A stretch of DNA of 7,886 bases. Origin: Ignavibacteriales bacterium. Its GTDB lineage: Bacteria; Bacteroidota; Ignavibacteria; Ignavibacteriales; Ignavibacteriaceae. A program made the translations under genes and the position numbers. Each line of letters opens with the position of its first letter. Position 1 is the first letter of the stretch. This document shows, piece after piece, positions 1-7,300 of the stretch. The stretch spans positions 1 to 7,886 of the forward strand of contig JAGUXE010000119.1 of NCBI GenBank assembly GCA_020061995.1. Reading direction: 5' to 3'. The notes under the pieces were generated by a model. That model was not told the origin of the DNA. It was given only the letters and a program-made list of their open reading frames with translations, and did not search any database.

Positions 1-53
1 AATGTTTACAATACCATTTCTATTTTTAGAAGAAAGATTATTTCTTTTAACTT

Positions 54-1541
54 CTAACTTGAGTAATAACTATTTGATATTTTTCTAAAATGAAATCCAT
101 AAATTGCAAGCAATATCGCTTGCGAAAAAAGTTTCGGCTTTCGAAACAGCGACCAGAAAAATAGCTTCCAATAATAAATTCTCTCTTCACCAAGCACTCC
201 TAATTTGAACATCGATTTAATAAGAGCTGCGATATAGTTAGGATTAAAGTGAAATTCTTTTTTAATCCTCGGCTCAAAATCTTTTAAGAAGTTCATCACC
301 CGTTCATAATAAAATTTTGGTGAGTAAATTGTTTTCAAAACATTTTTATAGCCATTGAGAAGAGTTTCGGAATTCATTTGCGGAATAAAGTTAATCGAGA
401 AGTCGGTATTGTTCCCTGTAAAATCGTTTAACAGTCTTCCCTGCTCTGATAATCTTTTCTGAAGTTTGGTCCCTCTTGGTGCATTTAATAGTCCTACCAT
501 CGCTGTTGCGATACCGCTTTCTTGAATAAAATTTGTAAGTTTTTCAAAGATGGTCGGCGGATCATTATCAAATCCGATAATAAATCCTCCTTGAACTTCA
601 AGCCCTGCCTCCTGAATTATCTTTACACTTGAAACCAAATCACGATTTCTATTTTGATTTTTATTACACTCAATCAAACTCTCTTCATTCGGAGTTTCTA
701 TTCCAACGAACACAGCCTCAAAGCGTGCTTTAACCATAAGCTGCATCAGTTTATCATCGTCGGCAAGATTTATTGAAACTTCCGTATTGAAGCAAAATGG
801 ATTGTTTCTTTTCTCGTTCCATTCAATAATTGAAGGAAGAATTTCCTTTTTCAATTTAGTTTTGTTGCCAATGAAATTATCATCAACAAAAAAAACTGCA
901 CCACGCCATCCGGTAAAATATAATGCCTCTAACTCGGCAATAACTTGATCTTTTGTTTTTGTTCTTGGTTTTCTTCCGTAAAGGACAGTTATATCGCAAA
1001 AGTCGCAGTCAAAAGGACAGCCTCGTGAATATTGAAGATTCATAGAAGTATAATTGTTCATTGATACTAAATCCCAAAGCGGTAAGGGAGTGGCTGTAAT
1101 ATCTGCCCAATCTTCGGAAGTGTAAATATGTTTCGGTTTCCCCTCTATGAGATCTTTTAAAAATTGCGGAAGAGTAATCTCCGCTTCATTGAGAACCAGA
1201 TGATCAATACTTTCGTAATACTCGGGACTACTTGTAAATAAAGGTCCACCGGCAACAATTTTAACATTCAACTTTTTACATCTTTCAATCACTTGATGTG
1301 CCGATTCACTTTGTATTGACATAGCACTAATAAAAATATAATCTGCCCAAAGAATCTCATCGTCTGTCAAATTATTTGCATTCATATCAATTAGCTTTTT
1401 ACACCAATCTTCGGGCAGTAAAGAGGCAACAGTTAAAAGTCCTAATGGGGGAAAACTTGCTTTTTTCGATATAAACTTTAAAGCATGTTTGAAACTCCAG
1501 AAAGTATCCGGGTATAGAGGATAAACGAGTAAAATATTCAT
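54..1541 (-). CDS. B12-binding-domain radical SAM protein (DUF4070-type C-terminus)
   Basis: A 495-residue protein, complete in the window. Residues 1-140 look like a cobalamin-binding Rossmann domain: a PPLG motif at 31-34, D52-M-N54 where classical B12 proteins have DxH, and GGP at 98-100. The radical SAM core follows, with the 4Fe-4S motif C175-x3-C179-x2-C182 inside SRGCPFDCDFCDI, and later VDDNFIGN (219-226) and GFIIGFD (319-325). The C-terminal part, after about residue 350, resembles the DUF4070 extension of such proteins. Its tail (about 457-486) is aromatic and hydrophobic and could associate with the membrane. Proteins of this architecture cleave S-adenosylmethionine reductively, often for methylation or ring chemistry; the substrate here cannot be told. 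The start at 1541 is supported by GGAGGG eight bases upstream. The ATG overlaps the stop of the preceding small ORF (ATGA), suggesting translational coupling. The family assignment is firm; the specific function is unknown. Confidence 0.93.
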   Translation of the reverse strand: MNILLVYPLYPDTFWSFKHALKFISKKASFPPLGLLTVASLLPEDWCKKLIDMNANNLTDDEILWADYIFISAMSIQSESAHQVIERCKKLNVKIVAGGPLFTSSPEYYESIDHLVLNEAEITLPQFLKDLIEGKPKHIYTSEDWADITATPLPLWDLVSMNNYTSMNLQYSRGCPFDCDFCDITVLYGRKPRTKTKDQVIAELEALYFTGWRGAVFFVDDNFIGNKTKLKKEILPSIIEWNEKRNNPFCFNTEVSINLADDDKLMQLMVKARFEAVFVGIETPNEESLIECNKNQNRNRDLVSSVKIIQEAGLEVQGGFIIGFDNDPPTIFEKLTNFIQESGIATAMVGLLNAPRGTKLQKRLSEQGRLLNDFTGNNTDFSINFIPQMNSETLLNGYKNVLKTIYSPKFYYERVMNFLKDFEPRIKKEFHFNPNYIAALIKSMFKLGVLGEERIYYWKLFFWSLFRKPKLFSQAILLAIYGFHFRKISNSYYSS

Positions 1542-1732
1542 TTCTTAAACCCTCCGAATAATTCTTTATAGATTAGTTTTGTAAATGAGAAAAATAACTG
1601 GATAAATAAATAGTTCCTTCTTCTACCACTAGAGCTGGTTATTCCGAATTTTTTTTCAACTACATAATCTATTTTATGTCGTAGTCGGATAACAAATTTT
1701 TCTTCTGTTGAAGAGATGCTAACTAGTATCAT
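1538..1732 (-). CDS. Small hypothetical protein coupled to the radical SAM gene
   Basis: A 64-residue ORF that I do not recognise. It is basic, with a GRRR cluster at 36-39 and a hydrophobic, Phe-rich stretch at about 41-55 that is short for a membrane span. Three things favour it being real. It has GGAG eight bases before its ATG. It lies immediately upstream of the radical SAM gene on the same strand. Its TGA overlaps the next ATG by four bases. Against it are its short length, no recognisable domain, and the chance that it is a leader ORF whose translation matters more than its product, or the tail of a decayed gene. In-frame extension upstream is blocked by a TAG a few codons before the ATG. 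Confidence 0.5.
   Translation of the reverse strand: MILVSISSTEEKFVIRLRHKIDYVVEKKFGITSSSGRRRNYLFIQLFFSFTKLIYKELFGGFKK
1550..1555 (-). promoter_or_regulatory. Ribosome binding site of the radical SAM gene
   Basis: GGAGGG lies eight bases before the ATG at 1541 and sits inside the last codons of the upstream 64-codon ORF (its GGFKK end). It fixes the radical SAM start and makes coupling to upstream translation plausible. Confidence 0.75.
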
Positions 1733-1736
1733 ATTC

Positions 1737-1814
1737 TTATCTCCGGAGATTTTTTTCTATTATTTCTATCCCATGATCAACGGTGACTGTAAGGTATTCA
1801 ATCAAAGCGACCAT
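1737..1814 (-). other. Possible 25-codon micro-ORF or gene remnant
   Basis: In the gap between the lipoprotein stop and the 64-codon ORF, one minus-strand frame reads as protein-like sequence starting MVALIEYLTVTVDHG and ending IEKNLRR. It ends in TAA four bases before the ATG of the next ORF. The same frame is open for a few codons further upstream, to a TAG. No well-spaced ribosome binding site is visible. It may be a leader peptide or the last piece of a decayed gene. Confidence 0.25.
1739..1750. repeat. 12-bp perfect palindrome over the small ORF's ribosome binding site
   Basis: ATCTCCGGAGAT is a perfect palindrome that contains the GGAG used by the 64-codon ORF starting at 1732. It could be an operator half-site pair, or it could be chance arising from a Shine-Dalgarno next to its complement. 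Function is not shown. Confidence 0.5.
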
Positions 1815-1878
1815 AAAAGGAATCTGCTCCCATGAGCAATCGAAACTCTATATTAAATTAGAACTTTTCTTACATCCA

Positions 1879-2220
1879 CTAATTTCGGTCAACACGAAGA
1901 AATGGCGGAATTCCGGGTGCAATTACTATCGTGTATCGTGTATCCTTCACCGCAAAGAATGATACTTCGGGTGAAAACAACTCATTCTGAATTACAGCAG
2001 TGACATTGATATTACCTTCAGCTACTGATTGAAGAGCTGTTGTTTGACCTGATTGAACATCGTTGATGTTGATTGTATTACCGCCAGATGTTTTTATTTG
2101 AACATTGGCTTTCTCCGCTCTTTCGTTATGAACTCTAAATTGAGGGTCTACAGGATCGGCGCAACCAACTAAAATTAGAATGATCCCCAGACTCATAATT
2201 CCAAGAATTAAATTTTTCAT
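1879..2220 (-). CDS. Small secreted lipoprotein
   Basis: A 113-residue protein with a lipoprotein signal peptide: M-K-N start, hydrophobic core at residues 4-18, and lipobox L-V-G-C with the lipidated cysteine at 20, followed by ADPVDP. Asp at +3 from the cysteine does not predict localisation reliably in this group. The mature part (about 93 residues) has alternating hydrophobic residues typical of a small all-beta domain. It loosely recalls DUF4397-like beta-sandwich lipoproteins (FRVHNERAEKANVQI, then YTIVIAP near the end), but I would not assign a family. AAGGA lies upstream of the ATG at good spacing. The gene begins 66 bases after the stop of the response regulator, with no terminator between them, so cotranscription is likely. 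Function is unknown. Confidence 0.85.
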   Translation of the reverse strand: MKNLILGIMSLGIILILVGCADPVDPQFRVHNERAEKANVQIKTSGGNTININDVQSGQTTALQSVAEGNINVTAVIQNELFSPEVSFFAVKDTRYTIVIAPGIPPFLRVDRN

Positions 2221-2286
2221 ATTATTTCCTTTGTTTTTGTTTGTTTGAATTATTCATTAACCATTTATGTAATTAAATTTTTCCAT

Positions 2287-2976
2287 CTAACTGTTTATCG
2301 TCGAAATACTTGAAGATATTGTATCGAGAGTTTTTTGAGTGTAAGAATAGTTTGCAAGCTCAAGTCGAGTATGTAAAGAAAGTTTCTCCATAATATTATG
2401 AATATGACTTTTAACCGTAAAAGTTGAGATATTAATTTTGCTGCCAATCTCATTATTGCTCATACCTTGACTTAATAAGGTGATAACCTCTTGTTCTCGT
2501 TTTGTCATCCTTGCTGCTTCTTTTACATATGTACTTCCTTCTTTAATCGCGTGTTCAACTATTTGGGTAAACAGAGAATTTACCAGAAGTGGAGGCAATA
2601 CATTTGATCCTTCAGCGACTGCTCTAATAGTAGTTAAAAAATCATTGAGTGAAGCTTCTTTAAGAATAAATCCATTGGCACCCGCTTTAACATACTTTAA
2701 TATATCTGCATGTACCGGTGAAAGATCCATTACGATTATTTTGGCTTTTGAAAAATCTCTTTTAACAATGTCAACAAATTGTAAATTTTTTTGACTTCTT
2801 AAACCAAGCTCTAAGAGAACTATATCCGGCTTAGATTTCTGAATATTTAAAAGATGATCTTTTCCTTCTCCGGAAGTAGCAATTGCATCAATATCTTTAT
2901 GAGGTTTAAGGATGGCCATAATTCCATCCCGAAGAAGCCTATTCTCTTCAATAAGTAATAATCTGATTTTTTTCAT
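2287..2976 (-). CDS. NarL/LuxR-type response regulator with Glu at the phosphorylation site
   Basis: A 229-residue protein with a receiver domain at 1-122 and a LuxR-type helix-turn-helix (GerE) at about 157-210 (RMTKREQEV, then TVKSHIHNIMEKL). This is the usual length and order for NarL-like DNA-binding regulators. The acidic pair is E10-E11. The phospho-acceptor position reads LLE56LGLRSQ, so Asp is replaced by Glu (codon GAG at 2811-2809). The switch Thr/Ser is Asp84 and the conserved Lys is K106. Phosphorylation as in classical receivers is therefore unlikely, and the protein may be fixed on or controlled otherwise. The frame is open to a TTG at 2991, but I choose the ATG at 2976. It aligns exactly with the start of the paralogue upstream (MKKI...LLIE), and a weak GAGAAG lies five bases before it. 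No sensor kinase is nearby. Confidence 0.93.
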   Translation of the reverse strand: MKKIRLLLIEENRLLRDGIMAILKPHKDIDAIATSGEGKDHLLNIQKSKPDIVLLELGLRSQKNLQFVDIVKRDFSKAKIIVMDLSPVHADILKYVKAGANGFILKEASLNDFLTTIRAVAEGSNVLPPLLVNSLFTQIVEHAIKEGSTYVKEAARMTKREQEVITLLSQGMSNNEIGSKINISTFTVKSHIHNIMEKLSLHTRLELANYSYTQKTLDTISSSISTINS

Positions 2977-3043
2977 AGTATCTTCTCGCAATCATTAAGT
3001 CAAATAATTAATACAGCAAAATATTTATCCGTCACCTGTATTG

Positions 3044-3096
3044 ATCTCGATTTTTATAACGATGATCGAATCGTTTAAGAAACGATAAATCGAGAT
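3044..3096. repeat. Nested inverted repeat upstream of regulator 2
   Basis: Outer arms ATCTCGATTT (3044-3053) and AAATCGAGAT (3087-3096) are perfect 10-base complements. Inside them, ATCGTTT (3070-3076) and AAACGAT (3080-3086) form a 7-base stem with a 3-base loop. The ATCG motif recurs several times in between. It lies 68-120 bases before the ATG at 2976, a fitting place for an operator or a structured 5' leader. Confidence 0.6.
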
Positions 3097-3113
3097 TAAA
3101 TCTTGCAACTGCA

Positions 3114-3135
3114 TTGTGTTGTCATCGAAACACAA
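3114..3135. repeat. 7-bp inverted repeat between the regulators
   Basis: TTGTGTT (3114-3120) pairs with AACACAA (3129-3135) across an 8-base loop. A competing pairing joins CATCG (3123-3127) with CGATG (3149-3153), so two alternative folds are possible in a transcript. Confidence 0.45.
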
Positions 3136-3194
3136 ATAAAGTTTAATACGATGCTTCGAATAAGGTGGTATGCGCGACGAGATTTATTCATCAC

Positions 3195-3217
3195 TGTTCT
3201 TTCTATTTTCAAGAACA
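3195..3217. repeat. 7-bp inverted repeat downstream of regulator 1
   Basis: TGTTCTT (3195-3201) pairs with AAGAACA (3211-3217) across 9 bases, roughly 90 bases after the stop of the upstream regulator gene. No T-run follows on either strand, so termination is not supported. Confidence 0.4.
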
Positions 3218-3304
3218 AAGTGCAATTATTTGGGATGTAAAATCAATCGACCAAAAGGATGAAAAAAGGATTAGATCCGAGGATTAGTTTTGTGGAGTAA
3301 GTTA

Positions 3305-3997
3305 TTATTTATCGATTAGTGAAGTCTTATTACCGGAGGTTTTATACGAGTCTGAAATATGAGCGTAGTTTGCAACCTGTACCCGTGTATGAAGTGATAA
3401 TTTTTCGAGGATATTGTGCACGTGGCTTTTTACCGTGTAGGGTGATAGATGGAGTTTTTGAGCAATCTCTTTATTAGCAAATCCGACAGCAATCAGTTCA
3501 ATCACTTGACGTTCACGTTTTGTCATACGAACTGATTCTACGATTACTGCTGGGGAGAAACCACTTATCGCATGCTCAACTATCTGACTGAATAGCGAAC
3601 TGGTTAAATTTTTTGGAAGAACTTGGATTCCTTGAGAGACTGACCGAATTGTATTATAAAAATCATCAATACTTGCATCTTTAAGGATAAATCCCGAGAC
3701 TCCCGCTTGAACAAACTCAAGAACATCTGATTGTAATGGAACAAGATCCATCACTATTATTTTAATATCTTCAAATTGTTTCCTGATCGATTTAACGATT
3801 TGTATACTACTTTGGCTTCGCAGTCCAAGGTCTAGCAGAACAATATCAGGTTTGTGTTTTTCAACTTCAGCACGAATGTTTTCTCCATTCCCGTATGTTG
3901 CAATCACAATCATATCAGATTGTTTTCTTAGCATAGCAGAAATACCATCACGTAGGAGGCGATTGTCTTCAATAAGCAATATTGAAATTTTTTTCAC
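3305..3997 (-). CDS. NarL/LuxR-type response regulator (Asp56 retained)
   Basis: A 230-residue paralogue of the downstream regulator; by eye more than half the residues are identical along the full length. The receiver domain spans 1-122: acidic pair E10-D11, phospho-acceptor D56 in LLDLGLRSQ, Lys K106. The GerE helix-turn-helix lies at about 158-211 (RMTKRERQV, then TVKSHVHNILEKL). As in its partner, the switch Thr/Ser is Asp84 and the MPxxxG loop after the phospho-acceptor is replaced by GLRSQ, so even this copy is non-standard. The frame reaches a TTG at 4015. I prefer the GTG at 3997, which begins MKKIS and matches the paralogue's start, with GGGAAG six bases upstream. The gene lies beyond a strong terminator, so it needs its own promoter within about 4000-4250. 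It is an orphan regulator: no kinase is in the window. Confidence 0.92.
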   Translation of the reverse strand: MKKISILLIEDNRLLRDGISAMLRKQSDMIVIATYGNGENIRAEVEKHKPDIVLLDLGLRSQSSIQIVKSIRKQFEDIKIIVMDLVPLQSDVLEFVQAGVSGFILKDASIDDFYNTIRSVSQGIQVLPKNLTSSLFSQIVEHAISGFSPAVIVESVRMTKRERQVIELIAVGFANKEIAQKLHLSPYTVKSHVHNILEKLSLHTRVQVANYAHISDSYKTSGNKTSLIDK

Positions 3998-4253
3998 TGA
4001 AATCTTCCCATTCAACTGAATTATTTAATATATCGTGAAAAATAAGATAACACTTAAACATATACAACTTTAATTTTCGAGAATTTCATAACATCTTCCA
4101 AAAAAAAGAAAAAGTTCTAGAATTTCTCAAACGGAGATTTTTCAAAAACGGATACAATCCAGCCAACTCTTCTTAATGCAATTTGGTGGAATTATTTTGG
4201 TTGAGGCATCTCCTTCTCAATATAGTTTAAATGATAAAACATCTTTTCAAAAA
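3998..4253. other. Upstream region of regulator 1, no gene seen
   Basis: An AT-rich gap between the regulator start and the terminator of the secreted-protein gene. It must contain the regulator's promoter, but no box pair is convincing. Two tiny minus-strand frames occur, of 16 codons (4242-4192, beginning MFYHLNYIEKE) and 11 codons (MKFSKIKVVYV, in the stretch around 4060-4095). Both are too short to call. Confidence 0.4.
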
Positions 4254-4285
4254 CAAAAAAGCGGAGTTTATTTACTCCGCTTTTT
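4254..4285 (-). terminator. Intrinsic terminator, symmetric (bidirectional)
   Basis: GCGGAGT (4261-4267) and ACTCCGC (4274-4280) form a perfect GC-rich 7-bp stem with loop TTATTT. It is flanked by six A on the left and five T on the right, so it gives a U-tract in either direction. It lies about 46 bases after the stop of the secreted-protein gene and should end that transcript, separating it from the regulators. Confidence 0.92.
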
Positions 4286-4330
4286 GATTATTGCAAATTA
4301 ATATCATTCCCTTAAATCGGGTTTTGATTC

Positions 4331-7300
4331 CTATTTTAGAAGCAACATTTTTTTAATACTAATGTTATTTCCGGCTTCCAATCTATAGAAATAAAGCCCT
4401 GAAGAAAGTCCGTTTGCAGAAAAATTATACTCATAAATTCCGCTCTTACGAACTTCATTTATTAATGTTGAAACTCTCTCACCCAGCACATTATAAATTG
4501 ATAAATTGACTAACCCTTCAGAAGGAATTGAAAATTTAATCAAAGTAGCCGGATTAAATGGATTTGGATAGTTTTGTGATAAACTAAAAGTAAGAGGAGT
4601 AACAATATCCACTTCAATCTCTTTTGAATAACTTACTTTGCCATCAAAGTCATTCTGTTTAAGTCGGTAGATGTATTTCCCTTCCTTCAAACCTGAATCA
4701 CTAAAACGATAGACTTGTGTTTGAACCGTTGTTCCCTTTCCTTCAATAAAACCGATTGATTGGAAACTCGGTTCGTTAACACTGTTTTTTCGCTCTACTG
4801 TAAAACCGGCATTGTTTATCTCCGATGCAGTTTTCCATTCTAAAGTCACGGAATTATTTTGAGTCATAATATCAAACGATGTTAATTCAACCGGAATTAC
4901 ACTACCGCTTAACATAATTAATCTCAACACATTTGAAATTAAATTTGAAGCAATAGTAGTATTGGTAATACTACCTACCGAGAATGTTAAGTGCATATTG
5001 GTAATACTGTATGGATCATTAGTCGGCGAATAAGCGAAAATACCGGCTGTATCCGGATGCGTTGACCAACTTCCTAATTTGAAAATCCCACTTCTATTAG
5101 GCATAATTCTCATTACATCTCGTATACCATAGCCTGTACCGGTTAAAGCAATATTATCCGGAATTGCATAAGGTGTAGTGAATATTTCATGCTCAGCAAT
5201 TCTTTTCTTTATTAATCCTGAAGATGCGTCACTAACCCAACTGCTGTCAAATAGTGTGTGCCATCTAAATTGTTTATCTCTTTCGGTGGTTTGCTGTCGA
5301 TAGAGATAACCGACTTCCCCTCCTTCTACTATTGTTTTTCCACCGGCTTTTGCAAACCCTACAATGGCTGCTCTTTTAGCTGCGTTATCAAATATTGCAG
5401 TAGTTTTTACACCAGCACATAGAACAATCACATCATAAGACTGCAGAACGGTTGTATCTAAAGTTGCAAAAGTTACCTGTTCGGCAAGATAACCGGCTTC
5501 GTTTAATGTGGTTGTGAATAGAGATGCAGATGCACCAAGTGGAGTTAACAAATCAGGTGCTCCTGCTTTTTCTAATGAAGATCTGTATTCAAGAGTAACA
5601 TCATCATCAACAACGAGAACAATTCCAAGTGTACTGATTATTGCGAAAGAATTATATCCTACTACCGGAATAAACGTCGTATTATAAGAAGTTGAATTGT
5701 CAATGGCTTTAATCCTATACTTAACGGTGTCACCGACAAAAATCTGTGTAGTATCTAAATTAAATAATCCTTGATAACTATTGTTCCCTTGATTAACCAA
5801 TGGAAACGAGCCAACGATTCCCCCGTTATTAACTGAATATTCTACTTCAACACTTCTTACTCCCATATTATCTGTTACGGTTGATTTTATTGTAGCAGGC
5901 CAACGTAATCTTGATTGATTATTAAGAGGTACGTGTGAAACAACGGGAAATACTGTATCCGGGATAAAAATAAATGAATGAAAACCGGTCTGTGGACTAT
6001 AACCATAATTTCCGGCAATCGAGGCATCCTTAGCAATAATCTTATAATAAAGAGTATCTCCTAATTGTATAGAAGCTGTATCATTATTAAATAAACCACT
6101 GTATGTTGAACCTGAAGAATTATTTAATAAGAAAGAGTTTTCAGCTCCGTTAAAATTCAATTTATATAATACTTTTACTGAATCTACACCAATATTATCA
6201 GTTACAACTGCATTAACACTTGCTGGCCAGGTTTCTCTATACTGATTAGCAATTGCAGTATGAGTTACAATAGGAGCAGTCTGATCAGGACTTGCTGTAA
6301 ATGAAATATATTCTGAAGGTGCCCCCGGCGGGAATTTGCTGTTACCTCCGGTTTCATCTGTTGCAGAGATATAATAATTGTAAGTTGCTGCAACACCATT
6401 TCCAGGAATATTTGCATAAAACGAATCAGAAGTCACCGATGTCATTAATAAAGAATCTGAAATTTGTCCGGATTCTCCTCTACCCCAATAAACTTTAACA
6501 CTCGAATTCACCAATGGTAAATTGGAATTAAATTTTGCAGTTACTAAATAAGGACCGTTGAGATTTTCAGTATTTCCGAGTGGGTTGTGAATAATATTTG
6601 GTCCGAATGTAACTTTTGCAGACCAACCTTGATAATTACCGGTTCTGTCATCCGTCCAGAATGGATAGACATTGTTATTCAAAGCTGTTACACCAATATA
6701 ATCACCATGATATCCACCGGCTAATCCCGAAATAGGTTTCGGTTTAAATCTTGCATCACTTACTTTAAAATTTTCAAACGTTAAGCCACCATCGATTGAT
6801 CTTGCCATATAAACTTCGGCAGAATCAGACGATGTATTTCTCTGGTCATAAAAAACTAAGTAAACATGTCCGGTTGCTGCATCAACAGTCATCCAATTGA
6901 AGTATTGTCTTTTACCATTATTGAGAGCATCATCATTTACACGAACAGGTGAAGTCCATGTAGCTCCATTATTGGTAGATTTTATTAGTACGATATCCAT
7001 ATCTGACCCTGCAGGAGTTACACCGATTTGAGGCCAGCTCATATAGATGGTACCGCTTCGTGACCCATTTGAACGGTCAACTGCCATTGAAGGGAATGAG
7101 GCTAATCTAACAGGATTTGGAGCACTCGGATTTGTTCTAACCCCAAAATTTGGAGCTGCATAAACTCTTTTTGCCGTTCCCCATGTTTGACCGCCATTTG
7201 TTGACATATTGAATCCCATTGCATCTTCTCCATAAGTCCCTGTAGAGAATTGATCATACACAGCCCATGCTGCGTAAACCTCTCCATTAGGTCCTGTGGC

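Larger units (their letters stand above)
2977..3304. other. Intergenic region rich in inverted repeats
   Basis: About 330 bases between the two regulator genes, with no convincing ORF on either strand. They hold three clear inverted repeats (3044-3096, 3114-3135, 3195-3217), listed separately. None is followed by a U-tract on the minus strand, so they do not look like intrinsic terminators. The stretch probably contains the promoter and control sites of the downstream regulator; no confident promoter boxes were found. Confidence 0.55.

Noticed and set aside
26..57. Imperfect hairpin over the radical SAM stop (TTAGAAG / CTTCTAA)
   Set aside because: The stem is AT-rich and bulged, and no U-tract follows it on the minus strand, so an intrinsic terminator is not supported.
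2480..2794. Plus-strand ORF of 104 codons
   Set aside because: It lies wholly antisense to the receiver and linker of a clear response regulator and has no domain-like sequence; it is a shadow frame.
2977..2991. TTG start extending regulator 2 by five residues
   Set aside because: No ribosome binding site precedes the TTG, and the ATG at 2976 aligns exactly with the paralogue's start.
3998..4015. TTG start extending regulator 1 by six residues
   Set aside because: The extra residues have no counterpart in the family start, and a GGGAAG-like site sits properly before the GTG at 3997.
4192..4242. 16-codon minus-strand frame upstream of regulator 1
   Set aside because: Too short, with only a weak ribosome binding site and no conservation evidence available.
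6301..6498. Plus-strand ORF of 65 codons
   Set aside because: Antisense inside the Ig-like region of the secreted protein, with no recognisable motif; shadow frame.
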